Part shown: positions 10,629-22,420 of the stretch, one piece after another
How positions within the stretch are numbered: the first letter of the stretch is position 1
Layout: every line of letters begins with the position of its first letter
Assembly: GCA_963978545.1 (NCBI GenBank)
Contig: OZ021731.1
Coordinates: 26,302,093 to 26,366,092 of the forward strand
Direction: 5' to 3'
DNA length: 64,000 nucleotides
DNA from: Linyphia triangularis
Taxonomy: Eukaryota; Arthropoda; Arachnida; Araneae; Linyphiidae
Translations under genes and position numbers: made by a program
Notes under the pieces: generated by a model
Database searches by the model: none
What the model saw: only the letters and a program-made list of their open reading frames with translations
Told to the model about the DNA's origin: nothing

Positions 10629-11456
10629 CACTTAATTTTCGTGGATTTTTAACATCACCGTTACACTTCATCGTTCGTATTTATAATTTCAAAACTGTAT
10701 GAGTTATTCCAATCCATTCTTCATTGAAATGCAAGAGTATGAATATTATTATTTTGGAACTATTTACATTCTTATGTGTAACTTTTTTCACAGCAAAGCA
10801 TATAATTCGAATAATATATAAGAATGATTACAATTGATTATCTAATTAAACTCTATCAATATTTTTTTTTGTAATGTATTTTACTTTTTTTTCTAAATAG
10901 TGGTAATTGTTTTGAAATTATGACTTTATGTATTTTTTTAAATATCGATACTAAAAATATCGATAAAAGTCACCTATATATCGATATTTTCAAATATTTT
11001 TAATTTTTGCTGATCGTTTTGTAGTTTCTTGCGTTTTTTCGATTTTATTTATTTCCTTTTCAAAAACTGAAAAACTAAAGTTTGGACTTGGCTGAGAGAC
11101 AGTTAAAATGGCACCAATATTCAATATTTTGCCATACACTTCATAATCATGGGCGCCACCACGAAGGGTGTATAGGAGTGCAATTGCACCTCCCTGGCTT
11201 CTGAAAATTAAAATAAAATTGGAAAAACTTGTTAATTCTAAGTATATAAAAGCACAAATGTATTTTGAAACTCCGGTTCAATGTTACACTGCATATATTT
11301 TATTATTATTATCAATTTAAGCCTCTTGTTAATTTCCTAAACTCGATTTTTTATAGCTGATTAATTGCAATTGAGAAGTGGTTTTCATGTGCCATTTGTC
11401 TCAGTATAAATTTATTATTTTTTGTATAATCATTTATATGTTCTCTTAATTTCTGG

Positions 11457-11641
11457 GCCGACCAAACGGTATAGTGGTTAGCGTGCTAGCTTCTAGACCG
11501 CGAGGTTGCGGGTTCGAGTCCCTTGTTGGTATGGGTGTTTGTAAATGTATGTTGGCTTGTCTAATGACGAATGTTTAGGCGCTTTATTGCCCCCGTGTTG
11601 CTGACGGCGCCAGATAATCTGAAAACAACCAAACAACCAAC
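11457..11641 (+). mobile_element. Full-length tRNA-derived SINE (family 1)
   Basis: The tRNA-like head has an A box (TATAGTGGTTAGCGTGC) and a B box (GGGTTCGAGTCC), followed by a non-tRNA body (GGCTTGTCTAATGACGAATG) and a tail ending GATAATCTGAAAACAACC. It is flanked by a perfect 12-bp target duplication, CTTAATTTCTGG, at 11445-11456 and 11642-11653. Copies of the same family are at 23356, 27058 (minus), 30218 and 53157. The head is too diverged and unpaired in the acceptor stem to be a functional tRNA gene. Confidence 0.93.
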
Positions 11642-11872
11642 CTTAATTTCTGGAAAATGTTTAGATTTTTATTTGTTAGTCATCAGATATTACACCTTGA
11701 TATATATTTTCAAATGAGCATTTCCCATATATCACTTCCATGTTTCATTTTTGATTATTTTTTTTTTAATAATTTTTTCTCTAATTTGGAAAAAATAACT
11801 ACTCTTTTGTATTTTTAATTCCTTTATATTAACATCAATTTTGTTTGTGTGCGGCAAATCTAGGGAGGTCTA

Positions 11873-12415
11873 ATTAATGCAAATGCCGCCATCCAAATGA
11901 GCAGAAACTTGGCAGATTGCATTTCGATGACGATGCAGTCTATCTCGTTTTGGGGCAGTCAGCCAGGGTTATAGTGCTAAAAATATTTTACCGGTACGCA
12001 AACTTTTAGATCATGGTAGTTGGAATTTTCTCTTTATTATAAAATGCAAATTTACAAGGATTTACATAATTTACCATACAAAAAAGCTGAATACTCTTAA
12101 TTTACGTATTTATTTTCTCACTAATTTTTATCACAATACATTATATAAAGACTATTAGAGTTATTATTGATTACTAGTTCAAAAAAGTGGCGTTACGCCG
12201 TACCAGCTTTAAAAAAAGTATCGGTGCACCGTACCGCCGCCTACTGGCCCCACTATACCCTTAATGTCACTAACTTTAAAAAACCGCTTTTTTCACACCA
12301 CTATTTTCGTTTCGGATGACTAATTAGCACATGCCTTCATCCAATCGACCAGAAACTTGGCAGATTGATTTGATGTCGATGACACTGCAGTCAATCAAAT
12401 ATTTGGGGCTATTAC
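11873..12415. repeat. Diverged direct duplication flanking a MITE-like segment
   Basis: A block containing CAGAAACTTGGCAGATTG and GATGCAGTC/CACTGCAGTC occurs at about 11873-11955 and about 12318-12415 in the same orientation. Between them, 11964-12262 has weakly inverted ends (CAGGGTTATAGTG on the left, CACTATACCCTT on the right) and internal GGTACG/CGTACC motifs, suggesting an old MITE, but I find no target duplication. Confidence 0.5.
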
Positions 12416-13726
12416 TATCACAATCACTAAAAGGACGCTTTTAAAAAAGCTTATATTGGCGATTTGAATTACTAATAAACCCGTAAATAGTTCGGACTGG
12501 ATGTTTTTATCGTAGTGGTCAATCACTATGAAAACGATCTGAACTCAAAAAGACACGTTGCACAATAGAATTAGCAATGCATATAAAAGATTTAAAAAAA
12601 TTGGGGTTTGTGGTTCATTTATTGAACATTCTTCTTCTTCTGTTTGAAACACTGCTACTTTAAATACCACGAGTATTACTTGAAAGATGAGCAACAAAAC
12701 AATAGTTAAAATAATTAATATTTTGGGATGTTTTTATCATTTCTTTCTTGTAAAAGAATTTTTTTTTTTCTAAATAGGGTTGTGTTGAATACCTAGTAAA
12801 ATACATAGAAGAGAGGATTTCAAAAATATACACCGTACGTTTTGTTCATTATCAGAATGAAAATTGGTGCATATTTGTTAATTAACATTTCATTAGTCAT
12901 TTGCAATCAACATTTCTAAAAAATTAACGAATTAAATAAAATTCTAGCAATCTTGCTCCCAATTGCAAATAATCCTGACCATGTTCATAATCACATTTTA
13001 TTTTTTTTATATTGTATATGCAAGTAGTAACTGAGCTACATTAAAAGTTACGTTTCAAATACAATGACCCCTATACAATTTGTTTTATACATATATTAAT
13101 CAATCTGTTAATTTTTCAATTACAATTGTAAAAATATTATGCTAAATATTCAGCGTTGCCATTAAAAGCTATTGAAAATTATCTAAATTTTTCTTAAAAT
13201 CACTGCACCAAGTAAGCGAAAATATAACTTTTCTTTTTTGTAATAGATCCATTTCAGTTGGAAAAGTAGTCACTTTGAAAAAAGAAATCATGCAAAGTAG
13301 AAATTTGCCCCGAAAAACTTCATTTCTGTCAAAATTAAAAATCAAATTAAAAAAAAAAAAAAAAAAAAAAAAGCGCATCAATATATCGATATTTTTTTTC
13401 TATGCAACGATATAGTATCGATATTTATTTTGAACGATATTTCAGACCTCTAATTATGACATTTCAAAACTTCAGGATTCATCGCTTAAAATAAAAATTA
13501 TGTACAAATATATTAAAGAAATATTAATACTAAATATTGTAAAGAATATATATGTCACTGCCAAAACCAAAAGCTCAGCCACTTTACAAAGAGTCATTGA
13601 TTTTAGCATTAACCTTCTTGGTAGGGTTGTTTACTCATATTACCATATTTGATTAAAAGAACGGTAGTAACTTTTAAACTATGATCGTTCACAATTTTAG
13701 GTTAAGACTTTTTAAATTTAAATTTT

Positions 13727-13902
13727 GGTACAGTACGTAAAAAAAAAAAATCCGAACTATGGCATCTTCGGTTCTAATTATCGTAGAATTTTGCGGTATA
13801 CACCAAAATGTTTTGTTTACGATTTTTCAGGTGTTTGGTACAAAATATTTTACTTAGAGGACTAAGTAAATTTAACTCCATCACTGAAAATCTCAATATG
13901 AA

Positions 13903-13905
<3 letters not shown>
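13727..13905 (+). mobile_element. Fragment of the 201-1934 element family
   Basis: It starts GGTACAGTAC, then an A tract, CCGAACTATGGC, ATCTTCGGTTCTAATTATCG and TTTTGTTTACGATTTT, in the same order as the left end of the element at 201. The match fades into a 26-base T run at about 13907. Here the C tract of the other copies is missing, so it is older or internally deleted. Confidence 0.75.
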
Positions 13906-13937
<32 letters not shown>

Positions 13938-14439
13938 CCCAAATAAGTAATTTTTTCTTTTAACATTAATTTGTTAGTTCTTTGTTAAAGACATTCGCTT
14001 GTCAACTTTTAACGCCTTTATCATATTCTTAAGGAAATTTTGGAAGTGGGAAGTGCTTAGTGTTTCTTAAAACGAATTACTACAGCGATTTTGATCAAAA
14101 TCGCTTAATACATTTTTTTTTGCCAATTACTAAAAAACATAGAATTTTCAGTGGCTGTTGCCTTATGCGCTTTTTCAATTTTGAAACAAATCCTAATTAC
14201 AGATCTCATGGCTACCACTAACCTACACACAAAATTTGGACATCGTTTGTCTGTATGGGAGATATGCTAACTACGTACACACCCACGAACTTTTTTTCTA
14301 AACCACATTTTTGAATTCTGCACGGTTTAAAATGTGTAGATAAAAGATGCTCCGTAGAAAAATTCAAAGAGTGCTGCTTAACTAACTGCAACCATTAATC
14401 GAAAAAAAAATTATATTTTTTTGTCGTTATAGAATAATA

Positions 14440-14615
14440 TCATTTGGAGAAAATAGTCGCCTTTCAAAAAGCAATCATGAAAAGAAGAAATTTTCCCTGA
14501 AAAACCTTGTTTCTGGCAAAACTGAAAATCAATCGGTAAATCGATATTTCATCGATAATTTTTTGAATGCAACGATAAGCAAAATATCGATGTTTATTTT
14601 GATCGATGTTCAGTT
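14440..14615. repeat. Fragment of the ATCGAT-rich DNA element (right half)
   Basis: CATGAAAAGAAGAAATTT, then CTGAAAAACCTTGTTTCTGG, TCGATATTTCATCGAT and GCAACGATAAGCAAAATATC match in order the right halves of the elements ending at 13453 and 55925, although diverged. It is the third copy of the family in the window. Confidence 0.6.
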
Positions 14616-15100
14616 GATTGAAATATTTCTTTTTATATACGCACTATATTTTTGCTAAAATAATAGTAATTACTTTGAAATTATGACCCATCACAACTTC
14701 AGGTTTCCTCTTTTGAAATAGAATTTATGCATGTACAAATATATTGACAGACTGCATTAATTATGCATGATTATTGTCAAGATTATATGTTATGGCTAAA
14801 ACCCAAATTTTAGCCACTTTGCAAAGAGTCATTCATTTTTACAATTGACTCGCTTAGGATGCTTGCATAGGGCTTGAATTCTGCGCTTTGTATAGGTAAC
14901 GTGTGTAATTATTTGACAAATGAAAAAATAATACGTATAATTTACATACTTAAATAATTTTCAGCCAATTTTTTTAAGGATACAAGTGTCTACTAAAGAT
15001 AATAAAGGAAGCTCATATTCAATGCTTTGAAATAATCCCTTTTACTTTAATACGCTTACCATATTAGTATGTTTATTGAGTGCATTGTTCGATAGGAAAA

Positions 15101-15276
15101 CTGATGGCTGTGTAGTTAATGCTCTGGTCCCTGCATGCTAAAGGTGCCGGATTCGAATCCTGGTTTAGGCATGGATGTTAATTGTGCTTCGGAATCCATT
15201 TTAAGTTGTAGGTCCTGGCCTGATTAGTCGTCATTGTGCATACATATAATTCGTTGGCCATAGAAACCAACCAACC
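15101..15276 (+). mobile_element. tRNA-derived SINE (family 2)
   Basis: An A-box-like stretch (TGTGTAGTTAATGCTC) and a B box (GGATTCGAATCC at 15149-15160) are followed by GGCATGGATGTTAATTGTG, TTCGGAATCC, TGATTAGTCGTCATTGTGCA and a CCAACCAACC tail. The body matches the minus-strand copy at 41449-41628 and partly the one at 25278. A clean target duplication is not visible. It is not an intact tRNA gene. Confidence 0.8.
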
Positions 15277-16173
15277 GAAAGAAAAACGCAGTAGATTTCA
15301 GTTCATTTTGTTGAATTAAAAAAAAAAAAATATTCGAACTTTATACAGTTTATTTTTCAAGATAGAAATATCTAATTTTCTATACTTGAGCTAGACAATA
15401 TTTATTTCAAATATAAAATTTATGCATTCCGAATTTCAGTGTAAGTGCATTTTTTTTCCATTCAGTTATAAAACGTAAAAGAATTTATCAAAAATGCATT
15501 CACATTAAACTGATAAGAGTAAGTTTTTCTAAGATAAATTTGATGATTTTGAAATTATTATTTTTTTTTTTTTCATCTGAAAGTTTCAAACAGTTCTTTA
15601 GAGAGAAAATATATATATACTATTTTTGTCCTTTCTTTAACAGAAATCTTAAAATTGTGATGTTTAAAGAGGTAATGGATAATATTTTCTGCTCTTCCAT
15701 AAAGTACACAATGTTTTTTGCTTCAGAAGAAAAGTTACACGTAAGAAAAATATTCTGAAAGTCTAAGGAATTGGAAAAAACAAGGGGAGGTAAATAAATG
15801 TTACATTTTTCTGCCTGATCGATAGAACTCATTCAGCTCAGCGAAAATGAAAGTAAAATAGGAATAAAGTTTTCTTTGTAGACAGCACGCTTCCTATGTG
15901 ACTAAATTAATTGCAAAGTTTTATTGGAAGATCAGATGAAAGAAATTTTTTCAATTAACGGGACTTGTTATCCTTAAAACTATTTTTTTAATTTAATACT
16001 ATAAAATTATAATTTTTACATATTTGGAAATTTTAGTATGCAATAACTAATTTAAAAAAAAAAAAAAAAAATTCACATAGTACTCTAAATTTTCAAAATT
16101 AAAAAAAATAAAAAAATAAAAAATCTTAAAATTTAAAACTCTATCTTGCTTTTAATTTTTCAATACTTTTTCC

Positions 16174-16215
<42 letters not shown>

Positions 16216-17817
16216 AGTAGTATACTCACAACTTAAGGCATCGGATTTCGAATAAGTAAAATAGTTTTGGAGATAAACAATAAAAAGTATATCTAAAGGT
16301 AAAAATAAAATCGTTAAAAAAAGGATATTTTTCAACTTTTAAATTTGAAAAAAAAGGGTTATATTTTACTCAAAATTCCATGAAAAATTTTGTCAAATAG
16401 ATATAATAAGAATAACACACAAAAAATTCAGTCGTGTCATTTATATTTGCTGAAGATTTAGCATTTTGAGTAAGGGGGGAATTTTAAAAAACTCGAACTG
16501 AGAAAAATGCGTCCGAAACACGGAAAGAATTATTCTAGCTATGCTAAACTCTGCATTAAAATATATTTTTTTACGCAATTGCATCTATCATATCAGTTCA
16601 AAAACTTACCATAGTAAGAGGAGATTTCAAAGCCTATAAGAAGGCAAAAAATAGGAAATCGATATTTTTAAAAATTGTTAAAAAAGCAAAGGGCGCCAAA
16701 AGTCCCTTAGGGGGTCTGGGACTCAAAATTTTAAAAATTCTCAAAAAAAAATTTTTATTATAATAAATTATAATGCAAATATTTTTGAATAAAATGGCAT
16801 AAAATTTTTGCTTCTATCATTAGTAGAACTTGAAATATTTAAGTTTTTGTTACATGACAAATGTATTTTCAGATATGCTGTGTTGAAACTTTGAAACTGT
16901 TTTTCTCGGTGATGGTTTTTTGTCCATTTTTTTAGTTTAAAGGGATAAAACTGAAAAACTACTTGTTATAAACCTATGAAACTTTCCACAAATATTTTTC
17001 ATATATATTTCTTTCATTTACCTTCAGGAATTATGTTCTCTCTCTCTCTCTTTTTTTTTTTTAGAGCTTTAGCATAGCATGAATTTTACACAGTTTTTGC
17101 ACAAAATATTTATTTTTTTATTTTTTCTAATCACTTAATGAAGACAATTTTGATACGAATTATAAGAAGTAATTTTATACAAAAATGAAGTGATTTTTTA
17201 CGAAAGTTTTTTAGATATACCAAATTTAGGAAATTTCAAAATTTTGAAGTTTTTAAATTTAAAAAAGAATATTGTTTAAATTGATAATTTAAAATAGTTT
17301 TTTAAGTTTCAAAGCATCATCGATTACTGCATAAAAAATGTCAGAAAAATAATTCTAAAAATGAAGATTTTAGAATTTTGAGTCTTAAGTATAATATAAC
17401 TCTTTTCTTCATATTTAATGTAAATAAATAGTTAGGCACTAAAATTAAAAATCTTAAAAAAAAATCTTAAAAAAAAATTATGCTGTCCATTGAAGATCTC
17501 GCATATTATTTTTGGAAGGTGTTTACTGTAATCACTCCATTTTTTTCCCTTTGCGACAATTAAAAAAATTCCCAAACTCATAAAATTAAATAACACAAAT
17601 TTAAATGTTTAAGGCGGCTTTTAATGAATATTTTATTTACAGTTGCACATTGTTTGAAAGTAAAAATTAATTTTGTTTTAGTTCTGGTAATTTTTTTTAA
17701 TTTTATATGAAGTGAAACCTTATGTAGAAAATATTTCGATACCCTATGTCTATGAGATTGGACTCCCCGTAGGATAAACGTCAACTTTAAACTACAGAAA
17801 ATAAAGACACTATATAG
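15277..17817. other. A+T-rich DNA, no gene seen
   Basis: I find no recognisable gene. There is a 35-base T run at 16178-16212 and several A tracts, and a (TC)n stretch at 17039-17050. Open frames such as 16141-16335 on the minus strand are translated homopolymer and are not genes. Confidence 0.5.
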
Positions 17818-18039
17818 TTCAGCTTTAAACAGTTTCCTTCATTATTTGTTGATAAATTGAATCTTTTCATTGGATCCTCTGTCAAGAATATAAGGAATAC
17901 TATTTATCATCGGACCGACCAGCTATATGAGCTGTGCCGCGCCATGTTCTGCTTTGACGTCATGTTTCATTATTTCTCTCAACAGTGGAATACAATATCT
18001 AACTCTGATGAACTACCTAAAAAGAAATTGAGTCTTTGA
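17818..18039 (+). CDS. Unrecognised exon-like open frame
   Basis: The frame is open from the stop at 17815 to a stop ending at 18039, about 73 codons, ending QQWNTISNSDELPKKKLSL. It has no ATG near its start, so if real it would be an internal or last exon. It contains a cysteine pair and aromatic-rich helix-like segment (YELCRAMFCFDVMFHYF) and its base composition is less A+T-rich than its surroundings. I do not recognise the family; a receptor-type membrane segment is one possibility but unsupported. It abuts a fold-back repeat starting near 18030, so it may instead be part of an old element. Confidence 0.25.
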   Translation, partial: FSFKQFPSLFVDKLNLFIGSSVKNIRNTIYHRTDQLYELCRAMFCFDVMFHYFSQQWNTISNSDELPKKKLSL

Positions 18040-18940
18040 GGATACGAAGAGCGAACTCCACAAGGGGTAAAAAAAAAAAAATATTCACTATTAAACTCTA
18101 GACCCTTCTAAGAATCTACAGGTTTAGACGGAGAAGCGACTGTGTGTTTAGGTACCCCATCGAACATCATTGTAAATTTTTTATGGAATGTGGAGAAAAG
18201 TTGGTAGATTAGGAATCCACTGGTCTGCCGTAGCAGAAATGGCCGATATTGATCAAAAATCTACTTTGAATGAGTTGAACTAAATCCGATAAACAAATAT
18301 GTCATAACTTGCCAAAAAAAATTATCCCACTTTTTCGCCTGGTAAACCAATCGCACTTTGATTTTTAATGAAGAAGGGCGCAAACGATTTCTGATCTCTG
18401 GGTCGGAAAACTATCATATTTTAAAAGTAAGTCAAATTGGCGATATGATTTACGTCATTAGTGACGTAATATTTCTTGGCTCGTTTTTAAAAGATGCTAG
18501 AAAGCCGTCGCCAGGTATCTGAATCGTATGCATCCTTCTTAATTGAAAATTAAAGAATGAAGGGTTACCAAATAAAAAAGAATGCTCATTATTTGGCAAG
18601 TTATGGCATATTTGGCAATCGGATTTAGTTTAACTCGTTCAAAGTCGATTTTCGACCACTTTCGGCCATTTTTGCCACGGCAGACCAGTGGATTCGTAAT
18701 CTACTAACTTTTCTCCACATTCTATAAAAAATTCAGAATGATGTTCGATGAAGTACCTTAAATATGCCGTCGCCTCTCGGACTATATATTATTCTGTTGA
18801 ATTTACCCTTCTTTCCCTCTCAAAATATATGTGAGAATATTACCAAGCTGCATAGAAACTACCTCATGTAAAACTTACGAAACACACCTCTCCCAGTGTT
18901 GAGTTCGCCCTTTGTGTCCGAACTCCTCAATTCTCTTGAG
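18030..18940. repeat. Long fold-back (inverted repeat) element, arms of about 240 bp or more
   Basis: The left arm (about 18129-18370) contains CATCGAACATCATT, ATGTGGAGAAAAGTT, CCACTGGTCTGCCG and CATAACTTGCC. The right arm (about 18550-18790) contains the reverse complement of each in mirror order. The pairing continues more weakly outwards to GAGCGAACTC near 18050 and GAGTTCGCCC near 18900. About 180 bp separates the arms. No open frame spans it and I find no target duplication. It resembles a fold-back or MITE-type element that could form a long hairpin transcript. Confidence 0.8.
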
Positions 18941-19292
18941 CAGTGCGTACAAGTGTTTTTAGTGAATGAGACATTATAAACAATTTCTGGAATTACTTAG
19001 AAAGTAATCAATAATTCTTTGAAATGAACTAATAAAACTTAAATCTAATAATTAGCGCCAGGTGTTATTGAACCAGGAGAATACTTTTCTTGCATTGTAA
19101 GTGCGACAAAGATTCATTAAAGTATATAGCATAAACTTGGATTCAAACCAAAACTCCAAATGTTAAGAGTAAAAGATTAATATTTTCTAGCTACTACAAT
19201 TTTACAATAACTTTTAAAGTTAAATTGCTGAAAAGAAATACCAATAAGTTACCAGACTGCACTAAAATGGTAATAGTAAAAGTTGTTATTAA

Positions 19293-19512
19293 CGATTAAC
19301 TGCTGTGTGTTAACTGGTGGTATGATAAATTTGGCGCAAGGACAACACGTGGTCCATACTGCACCAAACAAATTGGTGAACATCAATTTAAAATGTAAGA
19401 AATATTTTACCGCAAAAATGAATATAAAAGTCAAAGAAGAAATAGTTAGAGGGTGGAAGCATTCTACAAAAAATGACTCGCGGTCTTTCAGACATCATAC
19501 GGCAGTTAAAGG
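19293..19512 (-). mobile_element. piggyBac-like MITE, copy 1
   Basis: It is flanked on both sides by TTAA (19289-19292 and 19513-19516). The right end in reverse complement reads CCTTTAACTGCCG, close to the CCYTTT start of piggyBac elements; the left end is CGATTAACTGCTGTG. The inside matches the copy at 21280-21488 in the opposite orientation over most of its 220 bp. Open frames on both strands here are not genes. Confidence 0.85.
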
Positions 19513-19516
19513 TTAA

Positions 19517-20170
19517 TTATTATATTTATTACTTTAGAACTACATTTAAAGGCCGTTGGTAGTTTCTATATAGTCTTTATTGATAGGGCTTTGTGTACTT
19601 TTTTCCGGAACTACTAATAACAGTAATACAAATCTTTGCTCAGCCATTGTCAGTGTACTTTACATACGTTAAACTGTGCTTTTGTACGAAAAAAAAAAAA
19701 AAAATGTTTTGAAAATTTTCAAACAAAACATACTTAGGAATTTTTATAATAAAAATCTAATCTAATTTCTGTAGAAGCATATGTCTATTTGTGTAAAAGA
19801 AGAATATGTAAAAAAAAATTTCATTTGAAACGATTGACTGTACCATCGGGGAAAAGTTATATTTGTGTAAAAAAAATAGCTCTTTAGGCACAAAAATGTG
19901 CATGTTTTTATAGTGTAATTGTGATATACTTTTTCTTCTAAAAATGAAAAACAAAATCTAAAGGAAGCATTGACTACCAAATTATACTATTTCATGAATT
20001 ACATTTCAAATATTAGAATACACTTAAAACCTCCAAAAAAATTGTTGCAGTCCCTTTAAGTATATCAAATTCCGCAAGAATTAATTCATGAGGTAAATAA
20101 ATTACTTACAAATTAAGAAATTAAAATTAAATCAATATTGAAAAAAAAAAAAAAAAAAAAAAAACTGCAT
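19517..20170. other. A+T-rich DNA, no gene seen
   Basis: No gene or boundary repeat is recognised. It includes a poly(A) run at 20142-20163. Confidence 0.5.
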
Positions 20171-20463
20171 TTATTCTTCTGTACATCTTAAAGAATGATT
20201 CAACATAAAAAAAGAACTTTTATCTTGCATTATTACAAAAATGGCATCTTCAAACAATATTACAAAATGCGTTCTTTGTCTTGAATTATAGTTCTTAAAA
20301 TAAAAAACAAATTTCTTTGAATATATTTTCTTATATCGGATCTCTAGCATCGATAAGTTCCCTGTACTTGCTTGCAATACCTGCTGCCTAATACAATTCT
20401 TCCCTAATATCGCTTGAGTTGAGTGGTAATTCTTAATCCAGTACTCTATGGTACTGGAGGTGC
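20171..20463 (-). CDS. Unrecognised exon-like open frame
   Basis: On the minus strand the sequence CTCTCTTGTTTTCTAG forms a good splice-acceptor-like tract ending at about 20464. It is followed by an open frame to a stop at 20171, beginning TSSTIEYWIKNYHSTQ and including GKNCIRQQVLQASTGNLSMLE. If real it would be a last exon of about 97 codons; the second half is A+T-rich and looks less protein-like, so an exon ending earlier is possible. I do not recognise the family and see no partner exon. Confidence 0.25.
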
Positions 20464-20529
20464 TAGAAAACAAGAGAGATAATAAATTGAAATCAAAAAA
20501 CCAAAAATGAATAAATATATAAAAAATTT

Positions 20530-20819
20530 TAACAAAATTTAAATATTGGTGCTAATAACTTTATAATATACTAATTTTATTAAAAATATTAGTATACTGT
20601 TTATAAAACTGTTACTAGCTTGTTCAAAGATATAAACTTATAAAAGTGGATGAGACACTGCAGTTTATAATGTTCTAATTTACAACAATAATTCTAAATT
20701 ATTTGTGACTAATAATTAAAAAGTGTGTGCAATCTATCAGGATCAGGTTCATGGATTCTTAACGTCACCGAACAGGTTTGAATTGTACGGTTGGTTATAT
20801 AAAATGCACTTTAGCAACC

Positions 20820-20851
<32 letters not shown>

Positions 20852-21215
20852 GTAAAAGAAATTTATATTTATGACAAAATTATTACTTCAATCAAGATAA
20901 TTTAATAATTATTTCAATTTTTTTTTAAATAATTCTTCGCTGTTTTTAAAGTTTCTTATGGTGTATAAAAATATTTTCAATGTTAATTAAAATGTTTAAA
21001 ATACTAGTGGATATTATAACTTTTAATTCTTTAAAGAGCAAGATCAACGTTAAAAATTTTTTTTTAAGTGACGTACGCTATTTTATGAACTTCATCATTT
21101 GTCAAACTAAACACTAAGCATATCTTTATGGTAAAAGTCATTTTTTATTTTAGTCTTAAACACATACATCCCGAAATCCCGTATTACCATTGAATGGTTT
21201 GAGCTGATGAACTGC
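20530..21215. repeat. Dispersed repeat copy
   Basis: The left part (20540-20780) matches the two sides of the mariner insertion at 8910-9126 and 10630-10690. The right part (20770-21215) matches 2900-3250. It is the only copy in the window that joins both halves, so it gives the fuller shape of this old repeat. A 28-base T run at 20823-20850 interrupts it. Confidence 0.65.
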
Positions 21216-21279
21216 TGATTTAAAAGAACAGTTGCGATAAGATGATTCTTTCTGTGATAGATGATGGAAAGCAATTTAA

Positions 21280-21488
21280 CCTTTAACTGTTGTATGCGGT
21301 CTGACAGACCGCAAATCATTTTTTATGGAATGCTTCCACAGCCTAAATATTTTATCCTTGACTTTTATATTAATTTTTCCGATACTATGTTTCATAAATT
21401 TTAAAATTGATGTTCGCCAATTTGTTTGGCGCAGTATGGACATCGCGCTTCTCTTTCACTAAAAACATCGAACCACAGCAGTTAAAGG
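21280..21488 (+). mobile_element. piggyBac-like MITE, copy 2
   Basis: The left flank is TTAA (21276-21279) and the right flank TTAG (21489-21492), a one-base decay of the TTAA target. The ends are CCTTTAACTGTTG and CAGCAGTTAAAGG. The interior shares GACAGACCGC/GAAAGACCGC, GGAATGCTTCCAC, GACTTTTATATT and CCAATTTGTTTGG with the copy at 19293. It is non-coding. Confidence 0.85.
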
Positions 21489-22110
21489 TTAGCAAAATGT
21501 TTAGAGGTTCTTTTATTTTTTCATACAAGCAGGAGAGTTGTCATAAAGAGACTACATACAATGCTCCCACAACAAATGCCTGAACGTGTAAAATTTATGA
21601 CACAGGCACAAGTGTGAGGTACATTGCTTTTCGTTTGGCCATTTGGAAATGCAAACAGAGCAAAAAAATTTTTCTTGGAAATGGATTGGCTGTCTCAAGC
21701 AAATAGCATGATCTTGAAATATGAAAAAAAAAATATTACATTCTATCTAGTTCACAATTGTATGCATTGAACAGCAGGGCTGGTGCTAGCAGTTTTGCCG
21801 CCCCGGACAAAAAGATAAATACCGCCCCTTTATAACAAAAATTAAAATAGATAACCTATACTTTTCCCTCGCTAAGTAGTAAAATAAAACTCGAGCAAAA
21901 AAATTGGTGTTAAAAATATTGAAGTTTTGATTTTCCAAATATATAACTTTCTTGATTTTTGATTTTGGCACTAAATTGAAATTAAGGTTGCACAGAAAAA
22001 AAAGAAAAGACACAAATCTAGTATATAATTATAAAATGCAGATATTAAAAAGATAGTAAAACAAATTATAGAGCTACTAAAAGTAAAAACCTAATTATTA
22101 ATAATATAAC

Positions 22111-22350
22111 TACTGATCTCTACTACAACTTCTGGATAGCGCATGCTTGGTTACTGACTTGAAGTTGAAGAAGGCACTAATCACCATAGAGATCATTACT
22201 AATAATTTCCGCCAAAACTAGTTCAAATTTATTTGTAACTATGGGCAACCTATTTCAAAGCATTATAGGGGAAAGTATTCAAATGCCATCATCTGCTTGC
22301 AGAGCAGAAAATACTAATGAGCTATCCAGAAGTTGTAGTAGAGATCAGTG
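22111..22350. mobile_element. hAT-type MITE with 31-bp inverted ends
   Basis: The left end, CTGATCTCTACTACAACTTC and onwards to GGATAGC, is the reverse complement of the right end apart from one or two bases. A perfect 8-bp target duplication, AATATAAC, flanks it at 22103-22110 and 22351-22358. It is 240 bp and non-coding. Confidence 0.9.
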
Positions 22351-22420
22351 AATATAACTTATAAAAACAGAGTTACCTATTAATTTTTCATAAGTATTCA
22401 AATGAATCTTAGTTTAATAA

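Larger units (their letters stand above)
10930..13455. mobile_element. Old composite DNA-element region with ATCGAT-rich ends
   Basis: ATCGAT/TATCGATA motifs cluster at 10940-10990 and at 13380-13440, and the right end reads ATATTTCAGACCTCTA (13438-13453). The segment after the left cluster (11040-11115, with ACTAAAGTTTGGACTT and GAGACAGTTAAAATGGCACC) and the segment before the right end (13280-13330, with CCCCGAAAAACTTC) both recur, at shorter spacing, in the element at 55336-55925. A middle portion (11150-11870) matches 38100-38580 inside another element. It is probably one large or two nested old elements, with a SINE inserted at 11457. No coding capacity is seen. Confidence 0.5.

Noticed and set aside
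11457..11535. Possible functional tRNA gene
   Set aside because: The A and B boxes are good but the acceptor stem is not paired, and the sequence continues into a SINE body with target duplication; the same holds at 15101, 25278, 48855 and 53157.
16141..16335. Lysine-rich open frame
   Set aside because: It is a translated 35-base homopolymer; 25664-25903 and 13169-13381 are the same kind of artefact.
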